This document shows positions 23,167 through 29,177 of a stretch of 29,177 nt of DNA, piece after piece (within the stretch, counting starts at the first letter, position 1; the number at the start of each line of letters is the position of its first letter). The stretch comes from Lachnospiraceae bacterium (lineage in GTDB: Bacteria; Bacillota; Clostridia; Lachnospirales; Lachnospiraceae), in contig CAAFVW010000074.1 in the NCBI GenBank assembly GCA_900766575.1, positions 1-29,177 on the forward strand, in the 5' to 3' direction. The position numbers and the translations under genes are program-made. The notes beneath the pieces are model-generated. The model ran no database searches, was not told the DNA's origin, and worked only from the letters and a program-made list of their open reading frames with translations.

Positions 23167-24765
23167 ATGGAAATTAACATTGGAATTATCGTAATCGTAG
23201 TATTGGTCATTGCTATTCTGGCGATTCTGGCATCCGGTTATGTGAAGGCTTCACCGAATAAGGCCTATATCATCTCCGGTATCAAGAGAGAGCCGAAGGT
23301 CCTGATCGGCCGGGCGGGTATCAAGATTCCTTTCCTGGAGAAAAAGGATGAACTGATCCTGAAGCAGATCAGCATCGATATCAAGACTAATGGCTACATT
23401 CCCACCAAAGATTTCATCGGTGTGGACATTGATGCTGTAGCCAAAGTCAGAGTGCTGACCCAGAGAGATGTCACCGTGAACGCCAAAGGGGAAGTGGTAA
23501 CAGGTGCAGATCCCAATAAGAGAATTACCACAGAGATGGCAAATGCAGCCATGAAGAACTTCCTGAACATGAACGAAGATCAGATTCGTGATGCATTGAC
23601 CGATTCCTTACAGGGTAATATGCGTGAGATCATCGGTACCCAGTGTCTGAAGGAGCTGTGTAATGATCGTAAGACCTTCGGTGATGAAGTACAGGCCAAG
23701 GCACAGAAGGATATGAATGCTCTGGGTATCTGGATTGAATCCTGCAATATTCAGAAGATCGAGGATGAGAACAATCTGATCACTGCATTGGGACAGGATA
23801 ATATGTCCCAGATCCAGAAGGATGCTTCCGTAGCCAAGGCACAGGCAGACAGAGATGTAGCTATCGCCAGAGCACAGGCACAGAAAGATGCCAATGATGC
23901 ACAGGTCATCGCTGAGACGGAGATTGCTCAGAAACAGACAGAACTGGCTATCAAGAAGGCAGAATTGAAGAAAGAGTCTGATATTAAGAAAGCAGAGGCT
24001 GACGCAGCATATAAGATTCAGGAAGAGGAACAGCGTAAGACTGTAGAAATTACCACAGCAAATGCGAACCTGGCCCGTCAGGAGAAAGAACTGGAATTGA
24101 AGGAAAGAGAAGTCTCCATTAAGGAGAAGGCTCTGGAGGCTGAAGTCAAGAAGACCGCAGAAGCCAATAAGTACGCAGCACAGCAGAAAGCAGATGCCGA
24201 GCAGTACGAGAGACAGAAGAGAGCGGAAGCGGAACTCTTCGAGATTCAGAGACAGGCGGAAGCGGAAAAAGCGAAGTCTGAGGCGGAGAGATTTGCCAAG
24301 GAGCAGGCGGCAGAGGCTGTCAAGGCAGCGGGTCTGGCAGAGGCAGCCGCTGTAGCAGCCAAAGGTAAGGCGGAAGCAGAAGCCATTCAGGCAAAAGCAG
24401 AGGCAGAGGCTGCCGGTATTCTGAAGAAAGCGGAAGCTATGAAGCAGTACGGCGATGCTGCGAGACAGCAGATGGAGCTGGATACTTTGAAGGTGTACTT
24501 CGAACAGCTGCCCAAGATCGCAGAGGCTGTGGCAAAGGGCTACATGAACGTAGATTCCATCAAGATGTTCGGCGGCGATTCCAGCAAACTGGCAGGAGAT
24601 ATCATGACTACCGTAACCCAGGTGACGGATGGTATCAAGGAGTCTACCGGACTGGATATCAATGAGATGCTTGCAAAAGGATTTGCCAAGAAGACGGAAG
24701 CAGCCGACAATGGTAATTCCAGGCCTGCCGCAAATGCCGATTACCATGAGGTAAAGCCGGAATAA
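23167..24765 (+). CDS. Flotillin-like SPFH/band 7 membrane protein
   Basis: Protein of 532 aa, similar in plan to bacterial flotillins (FloT/YuaG), scaffolds of ordered membrane microdomains. One N-terminal TM (about 5-25), then the SPFH/band 7 domain (about 28-215; KASPNKAYIISG and GIKIPFLEKKDELILKQISI), then a long Ala/Glu/Lys-rich coiled coil (about 215-435) with many EAEA-type repeats, and a C-terminal segment (about 440-532). The coiled-coil region explains a long open frame on the opposite strand, which is not a gene. No NfeD partner is adjacent. GAGGGAGTACGT precedes the start. Confidence 0.9.
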   Translation: MEINIGIIVIVVLVIAILAILASGYVKASPNKAYIISGIKREPKVLIGRAGIKIPFLEKKDELILKQISIDIKTNGYIPTKDFIGVDIDAVAKVRVLTQRDVTVNAKGEVVTGADPNKRITTEMANAAMKNFLNMNEDQIRDALTDSLQGNMREIIGTQCLKELCNDRKTFGDEVQAKAQKDMNALGIWIESCNIQKIEDENNLITALGQDNMSQIQKDASVAKAQADRDVAIARAQAQKDANDAQVIAETEIAQKQTELAIKKAELKKESDIKKAEADAAYKIQEEEQRKTVEITTANANLARQEKELELKEREVSIKEKALEAEVKKTAEANKYAAQQKADAEQYERQKRAEAELFEIQRQAEAEKAKSEAERFAKEQAAEAVKAAGLAEAAAVAAKGKAEAEAIQAKAEAEAAGILKKAEAMKQYGDAARQQMELDTLKVYFEQLPKIAEAVAKGYMNVDSIKMFGGDSSKLAGDIMTTVTQVTDGIKESTGLDINEMLAKGFAKKTEAADNGNSRPAANADYHEVKPE

Positions 24766-24795
24766 GACTTGATATAAGTTTTGAATTGTCATAAA

Positions 24796-24841
24796 CTGAG
24801 GGTACAGAGAGGAAGAAAGACTCACTGTACCCTCAGCTTTT
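24796..24841 (+). terminator. Rho-independent terminator after the flotillin gene
   Basis: CTGAGGGTACAG (24796-24807) pairs perfectly with CTGTACCCTCAG (24825-24836), 12 bp with a 17-base purine-rich loop, followed by CTTTT. Confidence 0.8.
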
Positions 24842-24875
24842 ATAACCCGGGGGTATATGGAAAGGAAAAGAAACT

Positions 24876-25817
24876 ATGGTAACAGCAGATCCGAAAGCAA
24901 CGAAAGAAGCAAGGGAATTATTACAATATTTACATACAGTAGCAGGAAAACAGATTATCACCGGTCAGCATACCCAGACCATCCCCTGTGAGGAAATAAC
25001 ATACATCCGTGAGAATACCGGAAAAGAGCCGAAGCTGCGAGGCTTCGAATTGTTGGCCTATTCTCCGAATATCAATTATGAAGATGCTTCCCCGGAATGC
25101 CTGAAGGAAGTGGAAGAGAATAAAGGCACGGTAGAGACTGCTTTGCAGTGGGCCAGAGAGATCCGCCCAGCCGGTATTCTCACCTTCAGTTTCCACTGGT
25201 TCTCCCCCATCGGCGGCAGAGACAAAAGCTTCTATGCGGAACACACAGACTTCGATGCAGCGAAAGTATTACAGGAAGGTACTCCGGAGCGCACAGCGTT
25301 CTACCACGACATGGATGTGATCGCCGAAATATTGCAACGTTTTCAGGAGGAGAACATTCCCATCCTCTGGCGTCCTTTCCATGAGTCCTACGGCACCTGG
25401 TTCTGGTGGGGCGCGAAAGGTGCGGAAGTGGCAAGAGACCTATATCGCCTGATGTTTGATTACTATACCGGAGTGAAGAACCTCCACAATCTCCTCTGGG
25501 TGTGGAACTGCGATATCCCGGAAGCTTATCCCGGAGATACTTATGTGGATGTAGTGTCCATGGATGTCTATCTGCCGGAATACCAGGCTACGGATTATGC
25601 CGATACTTATGAGAAGCTTGTGCAGGCAACCTCCCGGGAAAAGGTTGCGGCATTGGCGGAGATCGGTTACCTGCCGGATGTGGATCTCCTGCAAAAAAGC
25701 AGAATCCCCTGGGCCTATTACATGACCTGGTCCAAAGAATTCTGCATCGGTGAACAGTATAACAGCGTGAAGAATCTGAAGAAAATGTATGACAGTGAAT
25801 ATACAGTGACGTTATAA
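24876..25817 (+). CDS. Glycoside hydrolase family 26 beta-mannanase-like enzyme
   Basis: Protein of 313 aa with the GH26 TIM barrel: KQIITGQHTQT at the start, FSFHWFSPIGG (104-114), the acid/base Glu170 in ILWRPFHESYGTWFWWGAKG and the predicted nucleophile Glu262 in VAALAEIGYLPD. GH26 enzymes cut beta-1,4-mannans. There is no signal peptide, carbohydrate-binding module or cell-wall anchor, so it should act in the cytoplasm on imported manno-oligosaccharides. No mannan transporter, mannobiose phosphorylase or epimerase lies nearby, so it is not part of a visible utilisation locus. GGAAAGGAAAAGAAACT precedes the start; separate terminators on both sides make it a single-gene unit. Confidence 0.92.
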   Translation: MVTADPKATKEARELLQYLHTVAGKQIITGQHTQTIPCEEITYIRENTGKEPKLRGFELLAYSPNINYEDASPECLKEVEENKGTVETALQWAREIRPAGILTFSFHWFSPIGGRDKSFYAEHTDFDAAKVLQEGTPERTAFYHDMDVIAEILQRFQEENIPILWRPFHESYGTWFWWGAKGAEVARDLYRLMFDYYTGVKNLHNLLWVWNCDIPEAYPGDTYVDVVSMDVYLPEYQATDYADTYEKLVQATSREKVAALAEIGYLPDVDLLQKSRIPWAYYMTWSKEFCIGEQYNSVKNLKKMYDSEYTVTL

Positions 25818-25871
25818 ATTTTATTGAAAAAAATAGAGTTAAGTGATATGCTTGTTTTGTCGGGAAATGCG

Positions 25872-25906
25872 AAACCTCTCAGTATTTTTGCGCTGAGAGG
25901 TTTTTT
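25872..25906 (+). terminator. Rho-independent terminator after the GH26 gene
   Basis: AAACCTCTCAG (25872-25882) pairs with CTGAGAGGTTT (25893-25903), followed by a T run to 25906. It also shields the GH26 gene from the defence island downstream. Confidence 0.88.
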
Positions 25907-25934
25907 AATATATTGATGTAATTGAGGGAAAATA

Positions 25935-26903
25935 ATGCCGGTAACTAAGGAATTTAAAACAATAGATGAACAGATATTATTGCTTCTCGGAAGAGGGTTG
26001 AGGTTTAGAAATAGAAAAAAAGCAGCCAGTCTTTTGAGGCAATATAACTACTTTGATGTAATTAACGGGTTCGAATCAATACTTTTAAAGAAGAATGTCC
26101 CTTATAAAAAGTATGAAAATGTATTTTTTGAAGACTTTCGCGATTTATTTTTCTTTGATATGAAATTGAAAAAGTACACGTTATTTAAAATATTTGATGT
26201 GGAAGCAAGGCTTCGAACATCAATAGCATATAATTTTGCAGCTACATATTGCAAGACGCCGGTGGATACTTTAAATTATTTGAACCCTGCATATTACAAT
26301 GCTCCGCCATTGACAGATAAGAATATGACCAATCGATTTAAGTCATTTGATTTGTTTAGAACTACACAGTATTGGCCAAATGGAAATGTCAAAAGCAGAT
26401 CTTTTATTGATGAGTTAAAACGAGATAAGGATTATGCAAATCAATATACTGATCCACCATTTTGGGTTGCAATTAAAGCGTTGCCATTAGGCAGTTTATA
26501 TTATACTTTTGTCTTTTTAGATGATGCTGTAAAGGAAAAGGTGTTAAAAGACTTTGGCCTTACACTAATGGATGCAAGGGTATTTGAACAGGCGTTATTT
26601 ATATTGAAAGAAATGAGAAACCAGTGTGCACATCTTGAGCTGATTACTAGATTTAAGTTGAAAGGCCGAAACGGTGCATTAAATAATTTTAAAGATATTA
26701 GAACAATGGCTGCATTAGGCCGGGGGGATTTGGCATACTTGGATGTATTAAAAATACTCAAAGTATTTGGACCGATATTTGATATAAAGGCGCAGATTGT
26801 TAAGTTTTATCTTATTATGTTTTTTAAAGGTAGAAAGTTCATTGCAGACAAGGCCTTATCAAAGATGGGGCGAAAAAAATTATATGTTTGGATGAAACTT
26901 TAA
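25935..26903 (+). CDS. Abi_2 (AbiF/AbiD-type) HEPN abortive-infection protein
   Basis: Protein of 322 aa of the Abi_2 family, whose members cause abortive phage infection. The N-terminal region (LRFRNRKKAASLLRQYNYFDVINGF) and the all-helical core are typical. The RNase signature of HEPN folds is visible as R228-N-x3-H233 (KEMRNQCAHLELITRF), with a second, Tyr-substituted copy at R94-x4-Y99 (RTSIAY). The gene is clearly richer in A+T than its neighbours, with many AAA, TTT and ATT codons, which suggests acquisition by transfer. GAGGGAAAATA precedes the ATG. A short transcription unit with terminator follows 50 bp later and is probably its RNA partner. No toxin-antitoxin protein or transposase accompanies it. 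Confidence 0.85.
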   Translation: MPVTKEFKTIDEQILLLLGRGLRFRNRKKAASLLRQYNYFDVINGFESILLKKNVPYKKYENVFFEDFRDLFFFDMKLKKYTLFKIFDVEARLRTSIAYNFAATYCKTPVDTLNYLNPAYYNAPPLTDKNMTNRFKSFDLFRTTQYWPNGNVKSRSFIDELKRDKDYANQYTDPPFWVAIKALPLGSLYYTFVFLDDAVKEKVLKDFGLTLMDARVFEQALFILKEMRNQCAHLELITRFKLKGRNGALNNFKDIRTMAALGRGDLAYLDVLKILKVFGPIFDIKAQIVKFYLIMFFKGRKFIADKALSKMGRKKLYVWMKL

Positions 26904-26921
26904 AAAAATTTATAGACATTA

Positions 26922-26949
26922 TTGCATTTTTAAATGAAAAGAGTATAAT
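26922..26949 (+). promoter_or_regulatory. Promoter of the small RNA downstream of the Abi_2 gene
   Basis: TTGCAT (26922-26927), 16-bp spacer, consensus TATAAT (26944-26949). There is no open frame of note between it and the terminator at 27000-27034, so it should produce a short non-coding transcript. Confidence 0.75.
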
Positions 26950-26955
26950 AATAGT

Positions 26956-27034
26956 ACGGTAAAGCTAACGTTTAGAGTTAGTGGCCATGCATTTGGCGTA
27001 AAAGCACCTACAGAAATGTAGGTGCTTTTATTTA
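26956..27034 (+). ncRNA. Predicted structured RNA linked to the Abi_2 gene (abiF-RNA-like)
   Basis: About 79 nt between a good promoter and a perfect terminator. Visible pairings: CTAAC (26965-26969) with GTTAG (26977-26981), seven-base loop; GCC (26984-26986) with GGC (26995-26997); and TACG (26955-26958) with CGTA (26997-27000), which would close the two hairpins into one domain or form a pseudoknot. The transcript carries no ribosome binding site or start codon with a sensible frame. Conserved RNAs near Abi_2/AbiF genes have been reported, and I recall that AbiF-type toxins can be held in check by such an RNA; assignment here is by position and architecture, not by a covariance search. Confidence 0.6.
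27000..27034 (+). terminator. Terminator of the Abi_2-linked RNA
   Basis: AAAAGCACCTACA (27000-27012) pairs perfectly with TGTAGGTGCTTTT (27017-27029) around a GAAA tetraloop and ends in TTTTATTTAT. Confidence 0.85.
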
Positions 27035-27082
27035 TAATAGAGCATTTGTACTGAAAAATTGCAACAAATGCACCAAAAATAA

Positions 27083-27110
27083 TTTACATACACTCAAAAT
27101 GTGCTATAAT
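27083..27110 (+). promoter_or_regulatory. Upstream promoter of the pilus ATPase operon
   Basis: TTTACA (27083-27088), 16-bp spacer, TATAAT (27105-27110), giving a leader of about 90 nt before the gene at 27209. Confidence 0.65.
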
Positions 27111-27133
27111 ATCTCCATATTGAGACAAAAAAA

Positions 27134-27162
27134 TTGTGATTTGTAGCTAAAAATGCTACAAT
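27134..27162 (+). promoter_or_regulatory. Possible second promoter of the pilus ATPase operon
   Basis: TTGTGA (27134-27139), 17-bp spacer, TACAAT (27157-27162). The spacer contains a GTAGC/GCTAC inverted repeat with a seven-base loop, which could bind a regulator or fold in the RNA from the upstream promoter. Confidence 0.45.
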
Positions 27163-27208
27163 TAGACACATATTTCCAAGTAACGATAAAAGTAACAGGT
27201 GAGAATTT

Positions 27209-28900
27209 ATGGAAACAGGCAGAAAAAAGGTTCGTTTGGGAGAATTGCTGGTAAATAGCGGGGTGATCACCAATGACCAGCTGCAGCAGGCGCTGGACAA
27301 TCCGAAACGTCAGGGCAAGAAGCTGGGAGAATTCCTCGTAGATGAGGGTGTCGTATCGGAGGATGATCTGGCGCGTGCATTGAGCAAACAGTTGGATCTG
27401 GATCTGGTGGACCTGCAAAGCACCAATGTGGACAAGGAAGTGCTGGAACTGGTGCCGGTCAATGTCCTGAAGAAGAATAAAATCTTCCCCTTCGCATTCA
27501 AAGAGAATAATTTCAATGTTCTTCTGACGGCCATGGCGGACCCTCTGGATTACAACGCTATTGATGATATCAACATCATCACCAACTACCAGGTAGAGCC
27601 TGTCGTAGCCACCACCCGCAGCATTATGCTGGCGATTGATAAATATTTCGGACAGGAAGAAGTAACCGAAGCACTGGCCGCCTACGCCAAAGAGAAGAAA
27701 CTGGACGTGGTGGAAGATATTGCCACAGAGGAAAATATCAACAGTTCCCCTATCGTAATGCTGGTAAAGGATATGATCGAAAAGGCTGTCCGCCAGCGCG
27801 CGTCCGATATTCATATCGAACCCATGGAAAATATCATCCGTGTCCGTTACCGTATCGACGGTGCCCTCTATGAGAGAGCGAGATATGGCGTCAACGTCCT
27901 GTCCGCTATCATTGCCCGTATCAAGATCATCGGCGGCATGGATATCTCCGAGAAGAGAAAACCGCAGGACGGACGTATCACTCAGGTGGTAGATCGTGTG
28001 GAATACGATATCCGTGTATCCATCCTGCCTACTGTCTACGGAGAAAAAGTCGTAATGCGTCTTGCCGCGAAGAGTGCACTGAACCGCGACAAGAGCCAGT
28101 TAGGATTCAAACCCTACGAATTGAAACAGTTTGACTATATTCTGAAAAATCCTCACGGTATCATCCTGGTAACCGGACCTACCGGAAGTGGTAAGTCTAC
28201 CACCCTGTATACCGCACTGAGCGAACTGAACAAAGAAGATGTAAACATTATCACGGTAGAAGATCCTGTCGAGGCGAATATTGACGGTATCAACCAGGTA
28301 CAGGTCAACAACAAAGCAGACCTGACCTTTGCCACAGCATTGCGTTCCATTCTGCGACAGGACCCGGATATCATCATGATCGGTGAGATCCGTGACCAGG
28401 AGACCGCCAGCATTGCCGTACAGGCCTCCATCACCGGACATCTGGTGGTAAGTACCTTACATACCAACTCTTCCGCCAGCACCATTACCCGTCTGGAAGA
28501 TATGGGCATCGAATCTTATCTGATCGCTGACTCCGTTATCGGCGTCATCGCACAGCGACTGGTGCGCAGACTTTGTCCTTTCTGCAAGAGACCGAAGCAG
28601 GCCACCAAAGATGAGAAAGAATTCATGGGTCTGAAGGAAGAGGAAAATGTAACGATCTACGAACCCTGCGGCTGCAGCAAATGCGACAATACCGGTTTCA
28701 AAGGACGAATCGGTGTCTATGAGATCATGCAGATCACTCAGAAGCTGAAGACGATCATCAGCAAGCGGGAGGGTGCCGACATCTTAAAGGAAGAAGCATT
28801 AAAAGAAGGAATGCATACCCTGCGCATGAGTGCTACGGACTACGTACTGGACGGCACCACCTCCTTCTCCGAGATGGTAAAGGTATCGTTCGACGTATAA
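27209..28900 (+). CDS. pilB: Type IV pilus / type II secretion assembly ATPase (PilB/GspE)
   Basis: Hexameric ATPase of 563 aa that drives pilin polymerisation from the cytoplasmic side. The N-terminal MshEN/T2SSE_N domain (about 8-145) shows two RLGELLV-like repeats (RLGELLVNSGVITNDQLQQAL and KLGEFLVDEGVVSEDDLARAL), the arrangement that binds c-di-GMP in some relatives. The ATPase core has Walker A GPTGSGKST (323-331), the Asp box around ITVEDPVE (348-355), Walker B DPDIIMIGEIRD (385-396) and the His box STLHTN (415-420). A tetracysteine zinc site follows (Cys456, Cys459, Cys489, Cys492). AGGTGAG lies five bases before the ATG. The next gene is pilC, the usual partner, about 140 bp downstream. 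Confidence 0.95.
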   Translation: METGRKKVRLGELLVNSGVITNDQLQQALDNPKRQGKKLGEFLVDEGVVSEDDLARALSKQLDLDLVDLQSTNVDKEVLELVPVNVLKKNKIFPFAFKENNFNVLLTAMADPLDYNAIDDINIITNYQVEPVVATTRSIMLAIDKYFGQEEVTEALAAYAKEKKLDVVEDIATEENINSSPIVMLVKDMIEKAVRQRASDIHIEPMENIIRVRYRIDGALYERARYGVNVLSAIIARIKIIGGMDISEKRKPQDGRITQVVDRVEYDIRVSILPTVYGEKVVMRLAAKSALNRDKSQLGFKPYELKQFDYILKNPHGIILVTGPTGSGKSTTLYTALSELNKEDVNIITVEDPVEANIDGINQVQVNNKADLTFATALRSILRQDPDIIMIGEIRDQETASIAVQASITGHLVVSTLHTNSSASTITRLEDMGIESYLIADSVIGVIAQRLVRRLCPFCKRPKQATKDEKEFMGLKEEENVTIYEPCGCSKCDNTGFKGRIGVYEIMQITQKLKTIISKREGADILKEEALKEGMHTLRMSATDYVLDGTTSFSEMVKVSFDV

Positions 28901-29043
28901 TCCGATAAAAACCGCAAGATTTTATAGAAATTTATTAAAATTTATAAAAATTTTTCAAAAACCTGGACCTTTATAGGACCGGGGCCCGTCTTACATAGTT
29001 GGGGAGAAAGTTAAAGATAGAGACGTAATTGGAGGGAAGGCAC
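28901..29043 (+). other. AT-rich pilB-pilC spacer with imperfect hairpin
   Basis: The 143-bp gap between pilB and pilC starts with a run of AAATTTAT-type repeats (28921-28958). It then has an imperfect hairpin (28962-28970 with 28975-28983, TTAT loop, one A-A mismatch and one G-U) followed by a GGGGCCC block rather than a T run. It is therefore not a normal terminator; it may moderate expression or stabilise RNA. No gene seen. Confidence 0.4.
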
Positions 29044-29177
29044 ATGGCGACCTACGGCTACAAGGCCATCACAAAGGCTGGAAAAGAAGTAAAGGGAAGT
29101 TTGGAAGCGGATAACAAAGATCTGGCAATGGCAGAACTGAGAAGGCAGGAGCTGACCGTTATCGATCTGGGAGAACA
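29044..29177 (+). CDS. pilC: Type II secretion / pilus inner-membrane protein PilC (GspF), 5' part
   Basis: The first 44 codons of a gene cut by the window edge. The start MATYGYKAITKAGKEVKGSL, then EADNKDLAMAELRRQELTVIDLGE, is the classic N terminus of GspF/PilC platform proteins (tyr-rich strand, G-K-x-V-x-G, A-x2-L-R, vi-x-i). The full protein would be about 400 aa with two GspF domains and three TM helices; none of these are in the window. GGAGG (29031-29035) is eight bases before ATG. It follows pilB, as is usual in pilus operons. Confidence 0.88.
   Translation, partial: MATYGYKAITKAGKEVKGSLEADNKDLAMAELRRQELTVIDLGE

Noticed and set aside
23867..24480. Possible tandem DNA repeats in the flotillin gene
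   Set aside because: The repetition is at the level of Ala/Glu/Lys codons of a coiled coil, without a regular DNA unit; no CRISPR-like spacing either.
23608..24825. 405-codon open frame on the - strand across the flotillin gene
   Set aside because: Artefact of the Ala/Glu/Lys-rich coiled coil, whose complement yields a Leu/Cys/Phe-rich low-complexity product; it also runs through the terminator.

Overview
The window looks like chromosomal DNA of a Gram-positive gut-type Clostridia, most likely Lachnospiraceae. This rests on protein style, AGGAGG-type ribosome binding sites, TTGACA/TATAAT-like promoters, and moderate GC broken by an AT-rich island; it is an inference, since no rRNA marker is present. 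Almost every gene is on the + strand; only a signal peptidase I gene is on the - strand. No tRNA, rRNA, CRISPR array or insertion sequence with a transposase was seen.

Layout. (1) 1-5.5 kb: the Mg2+ transporter gene mgtE, an unusual protein joining a DUF1905-like domain to a C39-like cysteine peptidase fold, a zinc-ribbon membrane protein, and a diguanylate cyclase with an extracytoplasmic ABC-binding-protein-like sensor. Each appears to have its own promoter or terminator. (2) 5.5-13 kb: a probable cell-envelope operon. It starts with a YidC/Oxa1 insertase fused in one reading frame to a CDP-glycerol glycerophosphotransferase-like domain. A small membrane protein follows, then three tandem paralogues of a five-TM, LtaS/EptA-like phosphotransferase (sulfatase fold). 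A convergent signal peptidase I gene overlaps the last of these by 14 bp. (3) 13.6-18.1 kb: a decayed flavodoxin-type reductase gene, an RNase H-like gene, rluF, ligA and metA. The MetA has Glu111, which predicts acetyl-CoA use. (4) 18.1-23 kb: an apparently complete pathway from phosphoenolpyruvate to CMP-activated 2-aminoethylphosphonate: a PntC-like cytidylyltransferase with an N-terminal helix-turn-helix, AEP transaminase, PEP mutase with an N-terminal nucleotidyltransferase-like domain, and phosphonopyruvate decarboxylase. A 175-bp multi-stem element bounded by 13-bp direct repeats interrupts the last intergenic junction. (5) 23.1-25.8 kb: a flotillin-like protein and a cytoplasmic GH26 mannanase-like enzyme. 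(6) 25.9-27.03 kb: an AT-rich defence island with an Abi_2/AbiF-type HEPN protein and, just downstream, a short promoter-to-terminator unit that looks like a structured non-coding RNA. (7) 27.2 kb to the end: a type IV pilus/type II secretion assembly ATPase (PilB/GspE, MshEN domain) and the start of a PilC/GspF gene.

How they may work together. Regions 2 and 4 both point to a cell-surface polymer carrying phosphodiester or phosphonate groups. Region 4 makes the activated donor CMP-AEP. Region 2 supplies a membrane-tethered glycerophosphotransferase and three ectoenzymes of the fold that moves phosphoglycerol or phosphoethanolamine onto surface glycans. No LicD-type or other obvious CMP-AEP transferase lies in the window, so the link is inference. 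The diguanylate cyclase and the MshEN-bearing pilus ATPase are a possible c-di-GMP producer and reader pair at opposite ends of the window. The strongest candidates for under-described biology are the YidC-TagF fusion operon and the Abi_2/ncRNA pair.
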